Shown: positions 1 through 7,491 of the stretch, in pieces | Layout of the letters: the number at the start of each line of letters is the position of its first letter | Numbering within the stretch: position 1 is the stretch's first letter | The notes under the pieces: model-generated | What the model saw: the letters and a program-made list of their open reading frames with translations, nothing else | Told to the model about the DNA's origin: nothing | Database searches by the model: none | Source: Zopfochytrium polystomum | Lineage: Eukaryota; Chytridiomycota; Chytridiomycetes; Chytridiales; Chytridiaceae | Length of the DNA: 61,409 nucleotides | Assembly: GCA_025765615.1 (NCBI GenBank) | Contig: JAIVFJ010000340.1 | Location: 1-61,409 of the forward strand | Direction of reading: 5' to 3' | Position numbers and translations under genes: made by a program

Positions 1-930
1 CGACTCGTTCTAAGCAGCTTACCAATCCTCGCTTATGTTTCAGCCATATGAGGTCGAAAACAAGTCCTAGCTGTGATCGTGGTTGATATGCTGCTCGGGC
101 TTGTTTTGCTTCTCTCACTTGACGTGATTGATTACTGTCTGGATATAAACACCCCGGCACTTGATGATGGGTTCTATGAGGTCGAAAACAAGTCCTATCC
201 GTGGAGCTGGTAGCTCCACTGCTGGGGTTTGTTTTGGCCCTCACTGAGAGCACTTCACCTTTCTCCTCACCAGATTCTGGTTAGAATTGCATCTATGAGG
301 TCGAAAACAAGTCCTAGTCGTCTTGTCGTCAGACGAGACCGCTCGGGCTTGCCTTCTTCTCTCACTGGCGTAAGGGCGTGCACCCATGGCATCCATTTTA
401 CTCCAAATCGTCCTAATGAGGTCGAAAACAAGTCCTAGTCGTAGAGACGTCAGACGAGACGTCAGACGAGACCGCTTGGGCTTGTCTTCTTCCCTCACCG
501 AGAGGTCGAAAACAAGTCCTTGTCGTTGCAAAATTGTTCCACTACCGCTGGCGCCTGCTGATCTTCGCGCATTGAAACGACTGGTTTCAACCCAACCCAA
601 CCCAACCCAACCCACGTTGATCTTCAGCCATATGAGGTCGAAAACAAGTCCTAGCCGCAATCGAGGTTGATCTCCTGTTCGGGCTTGCTTTGTCTCTCAC
701 TTGGCGCAATTGGTTACCCCCCCTGAATGCCTCTTCTCTCGAAGAACGATCATATGAGGTCGAATAAAAGTCCTAGGCGCGCAAACAGGTAGTTTCGCTG
801 TTGGGGTTTGCTTTGGCCCTCACTGAGCGCGCTTGCTTCGTTTCTCCCACTTCATTTGGAAACACTGCATCTACGAGGTCGAGATCAAGTCCTTGTCGTC
901 TTATCATGTCGCCTACGTGTATGAGGAGAA
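1..930. repeat. Satellite array, ~120-bp monomers in a higher-order repeat
   Basis: The core GAGGTCGAAAACAAGTCC recurs eight times, starting near 46, 175, 295, 414, 503, 630, 753 and 873, so the monomer is about 120 bp. Each core is followed by a variable half containing either GGGCTTG..TCTCTCACT or GGGGTTTG..GGCCCTCACTGAG. Monomers 6, 7 and 8 resemble monomers 1, 2 and 3 more than their neighbours (offset about 580 bp), so five monomers form a higher-order unit. Copies seven and eight carry substitutions in the core. Short open frames here follow the repeat period and show no protein character. The array runs off the left edge. Confidence 0.85.
589..613. repeat. CCCAA pentanucleotide microsatellite
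   Basis: About five tandem copies of CCCAA lie inside monomer 5 of the satellite. It is too short to call telomeric and is probably a local slippage expansion. Confidence 0.6.
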
Positions 931-969
931 TTCTGCATTAAGACTGATAGACATTAAGTCACATTAGTT

Positions 970-1640
970 TTATCCAAGTTGCGTTTTGTTAAATTTAAAG
1001 ATAATATAATAAATTGTAATATTATATGCGAACTGACTATTTATTCGAACCAGTCACTCCGTCTCAAAGTGAGCTTAATACTGTAGAATTTATAAAATGG
1101 ATCAGACAATTTGAAGCAAAAGAATCTAAACAAATTCCACAAGAAATATTGGATAAAATTATTATTGAAGCAAAGAAAGAACGTGTAAAAGATTTATCTG
1201 CACTAACAGAAGAAAAGGTGAAGAAATATCTGAAGAGAATGAACTTGAATGAATATTACGACAATGTTATTTGTATAATAAATAGATTAAATGGCAGACC
1301 TTCATTTGTATTAACCACTGAAATTGAAGAAAAAATCAAATTTATGTTTCGACAAATTCAAGAACCATACGATATGTTCAAATCACCAAACAGAAACAAT
1401 TTCCTTAGTTATTCATACACATTACATAAATTTTTTCAACTACTTGGTCTTCATGAATTTTCTAAATACTTTCCAGTCTTAAAAAGCATTAATAAACTTA
1501 GACAACAAGAGGAAATTTTCAAAAACATTGTTGAGTACATTGTTGAGTACATGGAACCATGTTATAATATTCACTGGGAATTTTATCCAGTTGCGTTTTG
1601 TTAAATATTATATGCAAATTGACTATTTATTTGAAGATCA
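970..1640. repeat. Tandem-duplication scar around the VLTF3-like gene
   Basis: The string around 970-996 (TTTTATCCAAGTTGCGTTTT and the following GTTAAAT) recurs almost exactly at 1571-1600, where it encodes the C-terminus and stop of the VLTF3-like gene. The gene start (ATGCGAACTGACTATTTATT) recurs as ATGCAAATTGACTATTTATT at 1612. The segment therefore reads as the tail of one copy, one full copy, then the head of another, the relic of a roughly 600-bp tandem array. Confidence 0.7.
1026..1604 (+). CDS. VLTF3-like viral late transcription factor
   Basis: The 192-aa product resembles the conserved C-terminal part of poxvirus/NCLDV late transcription factor 3. Visible landmarks in order are a helical stretch with FIKWIRQFEAKES (about residues 23-35), KKYLKRMNLNEYYDNV (about 67-82), a segment with IINRLNGRPSF, MFRQIQEPYD, the near-invariant NFLSYSYTLHKFFQLLG (about 125-141), then FPVLKSINKLRQQEEIF. 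VLTF3 activates late promoters in the viral factory and is one of the core NCLDV genes. The usual N-terminal portion is short or missing, and the last 20 residues contain a local duplication (VEYIVEYMEP) in place of the usual ending. ATG at 1026 lies in an AT-rich leader. It is open throughout, and its flanks repeat (see the duplication scar). Family membership is inferred from recalled motif spacing. Confidence 0.85.
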   Translation: MRTDYLFEPVTPSQSELNTVEFIKWIRQFEAKESKQIPQEILDKIIIEAKKERVKDLSALTEEKVKKYLKRMNLNEYYDNVICIINRLNGRPSFVLTTEIEEKIKFMFRQIQEPYDMFKSPNRNNFLSYSYTLHKFFQLLGLHEFSKYFPVLKSINKLRQQEEIFKNIVEYIVEYMEPCYNIHWEFYPVAFC

Positions 1641-1686
1641 AGTCATTCCATTGGGGCCTGAAAGTTACGAGGATTGTTACACATAA
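1612..1686 (+). pseudogene. Truncated second copy of the VLTF3-like gene start
   Basis: An ATG eight bases after the VLTF3-like stop opens a 24-codon frame whose first residues (MQIDYLFE) match the VLTF3-like start (MRTDYLFE), with the preceding leader sequence also duplicated. Similarity ends after about ten codons and the frame closes at TAA, just before the opposing tail-collar gene. It is most simply the head of a lost tandem copy. Confidence 0.6.
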
Positions 1687-1704
1687 TTGGACAAATAAGA
1701 ACGA

Positions 1705-2399
1705 TTATGTGAATTTACCAGAGAAAATAAAGACGTTACCAATGAAAACAGTTGGTTGCATAACATTGAAAGAACTACCAGAGCCAACATTAGAAGTGGT
1801 GAAAGAATGAGAGTGATCAGAAACAGTGGAAGTATTTAAAGCAGCAGGAGTGGTGGAATACGAACCATCAGGTTGTCGATAGTAAAAAGTATTATCAGTA
1901 TCAGTGCCAGCACTTGTTCCAAAGACATTGTTACCACCACCAGCATGTTCAGCAAAGTAGGCATCATTGTAAGTGTGACTATGGCTACCAGCGTTTGAAG
2001 TAGTGCCAGAGTGAGAGTGACTAGGCATTTCAGTTTATTTAAAGTGTGTCTTTCTTCACCAATAGTGTCACCCAAGTTTCTACTAGAAAGTCCAGGACCG
2101 GAGCCAATAGAACCTAGAACACGTCCTTTAGAATTAGGAAGATTGAAAGAGTTTCCGTCAGCGGATCCAAAAGAAGTGCCAATGATATTGAAAAGGGCGG
2201 AGTAAATTGAACGAGACAAAGATCTTCCATCACATAACAACCAAAAACCATGATCGTTAGATTGAATGGAATATTTCAAGTCACCAACGAATCCAAAACG
2301 ATCAACATACATTTTAGTGGCGACTTCCATATTAGCAATTGGATTTCTGTATAAAACGAGTTGTCCAAAAGCTTGATTAATTTGTCTAGACTGCGCCAT
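1705..2399 (-). pseudogene. Phage-type tail-collar domain protein, frameshifted
   Basis: The N-terminal part starts at ATG 2399 (MAQSRQINQAFGQLVLYRN) and contains a tail-collar signature: a GDLKYSIQ..HGFWLLCDGRSLSR block, FNLPNSKGRVLG, and GDTIGEERHTLN. The collar histidine-rich continuation (MPSHSHSGTTSN) and the terminal MQPTVFIGNVFIF are in another frame from about 2028 downwards, so a one-base indel near 2030-2040 separates two otherwise continuous halves, together about 230 residues. Collar domains are found in phage tail fibres and also in fibre-like proteins of giant viruses, where they probably act in host attachment. The gene converges on the VLTF3-like gene and lies head-to-tail behind the metacaspase. 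Confidence 0.8.
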
Positions 2400-2431
2400 A
2401 CTTAGTTACTTACTAATTACAAGTAAAAAAG

Positions 2432-3216
2432 TTAAGGTGAAAATACAGTTTGAAAGTCAGTGGGATTGTGGCAAGAAAACATACTGTGTTGACCTTTAAA
2501 ACCATTGATTTGTAAACGAGCGTTCAAGTCTTTGAAGAGATCATTGATAGGAACATTTATATTACCTTCTGAAATGAATTGAGTGAAACAGTAAGAAAAC
2601 GCACCTTGACTACGACAGTTAATATAAGCATCAGCAGAAGTTTCTGCGTCTAAACAACCAGAGAAAAGACAGACACTGCCAGAGATATCTTTTGAAGTTT
2701 CCATAGAAAGTGCAAAAACATCACTCCAATCTGAACTGTTGTAAGAAGTAGGATTGGTGGTTTTACATTGACTTTTACAAGTAAAGTTGTATTTCAAGTC
2801 AAACATGGTACCAGAATGACAGCAGTCAGTGAAACAATAGAGTTTAGCACCACTTACAACTTTCTGGGCGACATTTTCAAAGAGCCAGTCGTCGAGAATG
2901 ACACTGTTAGTTTGGTAGTCAAGAGGGACAAGACAACTATCAAGTCCATCAGATTCATCCCCATTAAAGTCTTGAACAGAGGCACGAAAAGGGTATCACC
3001 AGCGGAATGACCATTAAGGAGCCAAGCAAAAGAGTCTTGAATATTTTGTTTAGTAGGTTTCATTTGAGTATTATCAGTAAGAACGCGAATGTCTTTATAA
3101 TTACATTTGTTTGATAAAAATGAATTAATATTGTCGATGTCAGTAATACAACCATTCAATTGAGGAGCTCCGGGAACACCTGTGTAATTAATTCCAACAA
3201 GTAAAGCGCGTTTCAT
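2432..3216 (-). pseudogene. Metacaspase (caspase-like peptidase) lacking its His motif
   Basis: ATG at 3216 opens a metacaspase p20-type N-terminus: MKRALLVGINYTGVPGAPQL, then GCITDIDNINSFL, then the GDTLF strand. The family then has an SGHG box with the catalytic histidine. Here GDTLF runs almost directly into the segment preceding DFNGDESDGLDSCLVP, now in another frame, so a small deletion has removed the His box and shifted the frame near 2985-3000. The catalytic-Cys box survives (FTDCCHSGT near 2810-2835), followed by a C-terminal region to 2432. Metacaspases are Cys-His peptidases cleaving after Arg/Lys and are known in some giant viruses and widely in fungi and protists. The surviving sequence cannot encode a complete dyad. 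Confidence 0.85.
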
Positions 3217-3244
3217 ATTTTAAAGTAAACGCGGAAAAAGAAAA

Positions 3245-3361
3245 ATGTCTAATTCAACTATAATAACAAATCCAGACAACAAAATAATAAACACAGATAC
3301 ACCAGTAATAATATTGATATTATTCTTAGTATTTCTTTTGTACATTTGGATTCCTATGTGA
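3245..3361 (+). CDS. Small single-membrane-pass protein, copy 1
   Basis: A 38-codon frame, MSNSTIITNPDNKI followed by a hydrophobic stretch (VIILILFLVFLLYIWI, about residues 21-36), predicts a short N-out or N-in membrane peptide. It is near-identical in its first half to the frame at 3437, about 190 bp downstream, which makes chance openness unlikely. No homologue is recognised. Small membrane peptides are common in large DNA viruses. It lies divergent from the metacaspase gene. Confidence 0.5.
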   Translation: MSNSTIITNPDNKIINTDTPVIILILFLVFLLYIWIPM

Positions 3362-3436
3362 AAGTAAACGACAAAGGCAGAGAATTAATCCAGTAGTTTA
3401 GAAAAAATTGAAGCTGAGAGTAAAATTGTAAAGAAA

Positions 3437-3616
3437 ATGTCCAATTCAACAATAATAAAAAATGCAGACAACAAAATAAACACAGATTCACCAATAATAA
3501 TAGTGATATTATGCGTGATATTTTTTGGAGTATTATTTTGTACAATAGGATCACTTTTTGTACTCCAACTTTGGGGAGGCGACAAAAGACGAAGACGTTC
3601 AGCGTCTGTCGTTTAA
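3437..3616 (+). CDS. Small single-membrane-pass protein, copy 2
   Basis: A 59-codon frame beginning MSNSTIIKNADNKINTDSP, with a hydrophobic segment (about residues 20-44) and a basic tail (GGDKRRRRSAS). It is a tandem paralog of the 3245 frame with a longer C-terminus. The basic tail after the membrane segment favours the C-terminus on the cytoplasmic side. The stop overlaps the AAAAAATTGAATTTT promoter of the next gene. The opposite strand also has a long open frame here, but that frame has no recognisable protein character. Confidence 0.55.
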   Translation: MSNSTIIKNADNKINTDSPIIIVILCVIFFGVLFCTIGSLFVLQLWGGDKRRRRSASVV

Positions 3617-3630
3617 AAAAATTGAATTTT
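3615..3630 (+). promoter_or_regulatory. AAAATTGA-type promoter of RING-like gene 1
   Basis: AAAAAATTGAATTTT lies 33 bp upstream of ATG 3663 and is followed by GTGAGCGGAG. AAAATTGA is the early promoter octamer known from mimiviruses, and the same extended string precedes at least five other genes in this window. Confidence 0.75.
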
Positions 3631-3662
3631 GTGAGCGGAGAGCAAAAGAAACACAGGAGGAA

Positions 3663-4272
3663 ATGGAGTGCTACATTTGCTATGATAACGTAACGAGTGG
3701 TATTGGTCACAAAACAGAATGTTGTAAACGTATTTCTCATAATAAATATTATGAGAAATGGGACTGGACAGGAAAGGTATGTGGTTTTTGTGGAACACCT
3801 TGGAAAGTTGATTATATTGAAGAAGTATATGACACTATATATTATTCTTTGAATTTGAATTTTGAAAGAAAAGAAAGTAAAAAAATTGCTGAAATACTGA
3901 CAGATTGTATTAAGGAGATTATACCAGACCATAGAAATAACAAAAAAAATGGTGATGATGATAAATGCGGCGACGAAACATTTGGATGGAACAATTGAAT
4001 ACGTTGATGTGGAACCATTGACGGAAACAGAAGCAACGTATATCGAAGAAGTTGCAACTGAAGCGTATTTTAATAGTTTGAAAGAATCAGAAGACATTCA
4101 TTGGGTGTTAACAGTTTTGAGCGCGTTGGCAAATTGGAAAGTTGATTACAGTGAACAAAGTGGATTTCAATCAGTTGATTATTTCTTCAAAGGTGTTTTG
4201 TTATATATGTTTGTTAACATTAAAAAAGTTTGCAGTTCGAGCCCAATTAAATTAAAACCAAAAAAAATGTAA
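3663..4272 (+). pseudogene. RING-like zinc-finger protein 1, frameshifted
   Basis: Starting at ATG 3663, the N-terminus is a RING-like cross-brace: CYICYDNV..(about 12)..KTECCKRISHNKYYEKW..GKVCGFCGTPW. The usual Cys/His after ISH is replaced by Asn-Lys-Tyr, so one ligand may be lost compared with the paralog (ISHYSCYEKW). The first frame ends at 3998. A second frame (about 3949-4272) continues with VEPLTETEATYIEEV, which matches the C-terminal part of the neighbouring paralog (VEPMTETETIYMEDV), so one indel near 3950-3990 splits the gene. RING-like proteins in large DNA viruses often act as ubiquitin ligases; that role is inferred. It is flanked by its own promoter motif and hairpin. Confidence 0.75.
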
Positions 4273-4286
4273 AATATTTAAAAAAC

Positions 4287-4326
4287 AAGCCCGAGACATT
4301 GTTTTAAGCAGTGTCTGGGCTTTTTT
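4287..4326 (+). terminator. 3'-end hairpin with T-run after RING-like gene 1
   Basis: AAGCCCGAGACA pairs with TGTCTGGGCTT (one bulged G), the loop is TTGTTTTAAGCAG, and the 3' arm runs into T6. It lies 15 bp after the gene stop. Mimivirus relatives use such hairpins to define transcript 3' ends. Confidence 0.7.
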
Positions 4327-4339
4327 CATGCCAAAATTT

Positions 4340-4357
4340 AGAACGAGGTCACGTGAC
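4340..4357. promoter_or_regulatory. AGAACGAGGTCACGTGAC box
   Basis: The box contains the exact palindrome GTCACGTGAC (4348-4357). It sits between the hairpin of the upstream gene and the AAAATTGA promoter of the next one, as in the cassettes at 24319, 35826 and 36403. Confidence 0.65.
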
Positions 4358-4392
4358 AGAATTGGTTCTTTGATTAAAATTCATCTATAATG

Positions 4393-4407
4393 AAAATTGA
4401 ATTTTTT
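4393..4407 (+). promoter_or_regulatory. AAAATTGA-type promoter of RING-like gene 2
   Basis: AAAATTGAATTTTTT is followed by GAGCTGCAATTAGG, 20-35 bp upstream of ATG 4428. The layout matches that of the paralogous gene at 3663. Confidence 0.75.
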
Positions 4408-4427
4408 GAGCTGCAATTAGGTACAAA

Positions 4428-5231
4428 ATGGAGTGCTACATTTGCTATGAAAATGTAATGTGTGGAAGTAGTGTTTACAAAACAGAATGTTGTAAACGTA
4501 TTTCACATTATTCTTGTTATGAGAAATGGGAATGGACAGGAAAAGTATGTGGATTTTGTGGAACTCGTTGGAAAGTTGATAAAATTGAAGACATATATAA
4601 CATTATATATGTATGTTATTTGAAAACGAATTTATGCGTGCCAGGATTTAAACAAATTGCAAAAAGAATGACAGAATCAATAGAGGAGATTATTCCTGGT
4701 CACAAGTATATTGTCAGGAACAGGGCAGGACAGGACAAGGCAGACAAGGAACTGAGAGGAGTGATGATTGTATTGGAAACAATAATTCACTTGAGGGATG
4801 GGACAGGTCCCCCCATCCCCCTTTTATACCTTTTGAGAGTCTTCCTTGTCAAGACTCAAAGAAAGTTCCAGAAAGAGCAATTAGTAATACAATGATACCA
4901 ATGATACCAATGACAACAAGACAAGTCAGGAAAGCAAAGAAGGTTCCAGAAGGTTCCCACAAGGTTCCATGAAGGAATGTTCTAGAAGGTTCCAGAGGTT
5001 TCCAGAGGGTGATTCATAACATATATAGAATTTACAAAAAAAATAGTGGAGCCAATGATCAAACGCTATCTCTGGACTGGAAAAATGATATATGTGGAAC
5101 CAATGACAGAAACAGAAACAATTTATATGGAAGATGTTATGAGACTTTATTACTACAAACTTTCAGTTGAGCCACGAAAGGAATGGTCTATTACAGAGCA
5201 CGGGTTGATATTAATCGAACAATATAGTTAA
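4428..5231 (+). pseudogene. RING-like zinc-finger protein 2, split by a solo LTR
   Basis: ATG 4428 opens a RING-like domain close to its paralog: CYICYENV, KTECCKRISHYSCYEKW, GKVCGFCGTRW, with all expected Cys/His ligands present. The frame then enters a retrotransposon LTR at 4712 and terminates inside it (4895). After the LTR the original coding sequence resumes from about 5027 with KRYLWTGKMIYVEPMTETET and ends at TAA 5231, matching the C-terminal part of RING-like gene 1. Without the LTR and one copy of its 5-bp target duplication, the gene would be of similar size to its paralog. It has its own promoter motif upstream and its own hairpin downstream, so it is a duplicated expression cassette. 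Likely role, by family: ubiquitin ligase or zinc-binding regulator. Confidence 0.8.
4712..5021 (-). mobile_element. Solo LTR of the 49991-53171 Ty3/Gypsy family
   Basis: Read on the minus strand it begins TGTTATGAATCACCC and ends TGTTCCTGACA, the termini of the LTRs at 49991 and 52819. It is flanked by perfect 5-bp duplications TATAT (4707-4711 and 5022-5026). It is 310 bp against 353 bp because it lacks one copy of an internal ~43-bp repeat (GGAACCTTCTAGAACATTCC units). A solo LTR forms by LTR-LTR recombination, so a full element once sat here. Confidence 0.93.
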
Positions 5232-5242
5232 AGTATTAAAAC

Positions 5243-5286
5243 AAGCCCGAGACATCGTATTAAGCATTGTCTCGGGATTTTTCATG
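5243..5286 (+). terminator. 3'-end hairpin after RING-like gene 2
   Basis: CCCGAGACA pairs perfectly with TGTCTCGGG, followed by ATTTTT, 12 bp after the stop at 5231. A degenerate box GAACGAGGTCACGAGAC follows at 5296-5312. The arms match the hairpin at 4287, as expected for duplicated cassettes. Confidence 0.7.
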
Positions 5287-5334
5287 TCAAAATTGAACGA
5301 GGTCACGAGACAGTGTCTCGGGTTTTAATGTAGG

Positions 5335-5754
5335 TCACGTTATTGATCCATAAGAGGTTTTTTCAATTTGAGAAAATTGATTCCATAAATCAAGTTCTTC
5401 TGTATGTAGTTTATCCATTTTTTGTAGTAGATATTTTTTTTGATTAGCTAGAGCAGTATTTTTAGAATTCAGTGAAGTATCAAGTTGAAAAGTGATAGCT
5501 TGTTCAAGCAAATTGCGAACATTATTAATTTCTAGTGACTTTTCTTCTAAAGTTTTTCGAATAAGTTTAATTTCAGTGTTTTTTCTAATAATTCTAGAAA
5601 AGTTGTCTCTAACTAAATGGACTTGATCACTGAATTTGTCAACTAAATTTTTCAAAGATTCAACACAATTGAAAATATAAATTAAATGAAGAACTCCTAA
5701 AGAGGAATCGTTGCTGTGTTTAACGTTATAAAGAATAGCATTGATGAAGATCAT
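5335..5754 (-). CDS. Unrecognised coiled-coil protein
   Basis: ATG 5754 opens a 139-codon frame. After a hydrophobic first third (IFINAILYNV..LGVLHLIYIFNCV) it is mostly charged helix with heptad-like spacing (LVDKFSDQVHLVRDNF, IKLIRKTLEEKSLEINNV, LQKMDKLHTEELDLW). It overlaps the upstream minus-strand frame by 29 bp in a different phase, so the two may be parts of one frameshifted gene of about 255 residues. No family is recognised. Confidence 0.5.
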   Translation of the reverse strand: MIFINAILYNVKHSNDSSLGVLHLIYIFNCVESLKNLVDKFSDQVHLVRDNFSRIIRKNTEIKLIRKTLEEKSLEINNVRNLLEQAITFQLDTSLNSKNTALANQKKYLLQKMDKLHTEELDLWNQFSQIEKTSYGSIT

Positions 5755-6112
5755 TTTGTAAGCGACAGGTTTTGATTTTTTCTATATTTTCACCATTATC
5801 ATCATCATAATTTATATTAAATACTTTTTTATATATGTCTCCAATATAGGAAGTGTATATGTTCTGTAATTGTTCATATTCATGAGCATTTGAAATTTCA
5901 TTTAGTAATGTATCCATTTTATCCAAAACAGAATGATATTGTAATAATACGTCGAAATTGCACATAATATTAACATTTTCATCATGTTTTGTAACAAAAT
6001 TTGAAACATGAATGTCGTATAAGTTCAAGTTTTCTTTTGCCCAATCATTGGTACGTTTATTTAACATATATATAGTAAAGAAAATAGAACTAGAAATTTC
6101 TTCACCAAACAT
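5726..6112 (-). CDS. Unrecognised helical protein upstream of the coiled-coil gene
   Basis: ATG 6112 opens a 128-codon frame beginning MFGEEISSSIFFTIYMLNKR, largely helical, with an acidic stretch (YDDDNGENIEKIK) near the end. A GTCACGTGAC palindrome lies about 25 bp upstream of this ATG and also about 55 bp upstream of the divergent gene at 6202, consistent with a shared regulatory site. It overlaps the next frame by 29 bp. It may be the N-terminal half of a single split gene. No homologue is recognised. Confidence 0.5.
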   Translation of the reverse strand: MFGEEISSSIFFTIYMLNKRTNDWAKENLNLYDIHVSNFVTKHDENVNIMCNFDVLLQYHSVLDKMDTLLNEISNAHEYEQLQNIYTSYIGDIYKKVFNINYDDDNGENIEKIKTCRLQNDLHQCYSL

Positions 6113-6136
6113 TGTACATAATTAAACGAGATCAAA

Positions 6137-6146
6137 GTCACGTGAC
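6137..6146. promoter_or_regulatory. GTCACGTGAC palindrome between divergent genes
   Basis: An exact copy of the 10-bp palindrome sits in the 89-bp gap between divergent genes at 6112 and 6202, which places it upstream of two start codons. Confidence 0.55.
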
Positions 6147-6201
6147 CAAATTTACACTTCAGCGTTCATTCAATCAGATTATTTTTTTTTCGGACCTTTA
6201 A

Positions 6202-6567
6202 ATGGATGTGAGAAGTTTTTGTGAAAAATATGTTGTAAAAGGTTATCCATGGAGAGAACAAATTTGGGACTCATATCATATGTTCGATATACCAATGAAT
6301 GGTGATATTCTGTGTAAAATCAAATTTCAAAACACAACGGCCATAAAAAAAGTAGAAATATACGTTGCAAATGAGGGATTCCAAATTTTTTTAGCAGAAG
6401 ATTTTGTGAATAATGAAATAAGCTTAAATTTTCCAACAATTGCTGTAACGGGACATCGTTTGGGACGTTTGTTCATTAAATTTATGACAGACGAAGCTCC
6501 AACAAATGTCGAAGCACAGTTTTTATATATAATTTCTGAAAAACAGTATACGTACAACGTTTGTTGA
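6202..6567 (+). CDS. Unrecognised 121-aa beta-rich protein
   Basis: The frame from ATG 6202 is intact and starts MDVRSFCEKYVVKGYPWREQ. Alternating hydrophobic residues (CKIKFQNTTAIKKVEIYVAN, FQIFLAEDF, AQFLYIISEKQY) suggest a beta-sandwich, with no signal peptide or membrane segment. A short T-run and the palindrome at 6137 precede it. It has AT-rich, intronless character like the other viral genes, but I do not recognise the family. Confidence 0.6.
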   Translation: MDVRSFCEKYVVKGYPWREQIWDSYHMFDIPMNGDILCKIKFQNTTAIKKVEIYVANEGFQIFLAEDFVNNEISLNFPTIAVTGHRLGRLFIKFMTDEAPTNVEAQFLYIISEKQYTYNVC

Positions 6568-6616
6568 TAGGTTCCATTATTTCCAAACTGAATTCGACCA
6601 CAATATATACACTAAA

Positions 6617-6778
6617 ATGAATAGCAGAATTGATTTTACATATACATATCAGATTCCAGCTGACAAAATTGAACAAAATTGTTTTGTATGGAAGCGAGAC
6701 AGAAATTCAATATACCAACTTACCAATATTTCTGAAGAATTTAGAAAACTGTGTCAAAAATATAGTGCAAAACTTTAA
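6617..6778 (+). CDS. Small ORF downstream of the 121-aa gene
   Basis: A 53-codon frame, MNSRIDFTYTYQIPADKIEQ, containing a charged/aromatic mix and ending in a helix (EEFRKLCQKYSAKL). It starts 50 bp after the previous stop on the same strand. Its composition looks like protein, but there is no recognised homologue. It could be a degraded gene end. Confidence 0.35.
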   Translation: MNSRIDFTYTYQIPADKIEQNCFVWKRDRNSIYQLTNISEEFRKLCQKYSAKL

Positions 6779-6944
6779 ACAATTAGTTTAAATATTCTAT
6801 AAAAAAACGATAATGACAACACTATAAGTACAGATTCATATGAAAAAAGTATTGTATTTAATGAAGCTTATAGAAAAATTAGTAAACCAATGAAACAAAA
6901 GTAATAAATAAACTGAAAGTAAAGGAACAACTGTTTAGTGAAAA

Positions 6945-7142
6945 ATGCAACAATTACCACTTGAAATATATTACAACATTCATTCATACATTAGCGACAT
7001 TGATACACTTATCAATTTGGAGAAAGGTACAAAGTTACGTATTAAACGACAGAAGGTGAAAGGAGGTGATCTGGAAACTACAAAAACGATATGGTTTGAA
7101 ATTTTCAGGATCCAAACAATCTATATTGGGAATGCATTTTAA
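6945..7142 (+). CDS. F-box-like short protein
   Basis: ATG 6945 gives MQQLPLEIYYNIHSYISDID, an F-box-like helix start (LPxEI..NI..YI..ID) followed by TLINLEKGTKLRIKRQ. The same start architecture is seen at 7492, 13498, 14060, 14616, 22704, 23948 and 34168, which indicates a multigene family. F-box proteins in giant viruses are thought to redirect host SCF ubiquitin ligases. The body is short here (65 aa) and may be truncated. Confidence 0.5.
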   Translation: MQQLPLEIYYNIHSYISDIDTLINLEKGTKLRIKRQKVKGGDLETTKTIWFEIFRIQTIYIGNAF

Positions 7143-7491
7143 ACATACGCATTTCAGATTTGAAACGTATACGCATATATAATATTACAATAACTTTTCT
7201 AAACATTTTATTCATGCAGGACATTTCTTGGAATGGTAAGGGAAATCGTACACGTGACCTGTTATCTAACATTTTGTAGATAATGTGTTGGAAATCCTTA
7301 AATTGAAAGGTCACGTGACTTGCTAGCTAACATGTGTTCAGAACCATTACTTTGAAATGTCACGGTGACTTGCGTAAAGAAATCATTAAAATGACCATCC
7401 AATTCTGTGTAACGAAACGTCAAAACACTTTACGACAAAAAGCAATTAGAGATTAAACGACCAGAAAAATTATAATATGACTTCATCAGCA
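7143..7491. other. Intergenic AT-rich stretch with repeated CACGTGAC boxes
   Basis: No gene is seen. The stretch contains CACGTGAC (about 7251-7258), an exact GTCACGTGAC (7310-7319) and a broken copy GTCACGGTGAC near 7361, each within a loosely repeated ~50-bp unit (TAACAT..GGTCACGTGACTTG). It separates two convergent F-box-like genes. Confidence 0.5.

Noticed and set aside
589..613. Telomeric repeat
   Set aside because: Only about five CCCAA units, internal to a satellite monomer.
1..930. CRISPR-like array (short direct repeats with variable spacers)
   Set aside because: Intervals are about 95 bp, the spacers themselves are related to each other, and the context is eukaryotic. It is a satellite.
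3354..4097. Long minus-strand open frame (about 247 codons)
   Set aside because: Phe/Leu/Ser-rich composition is that of the reverse complement of AT-rich coding sequence. Plus-strand RING-like and membrane-peptide genes explain the region.
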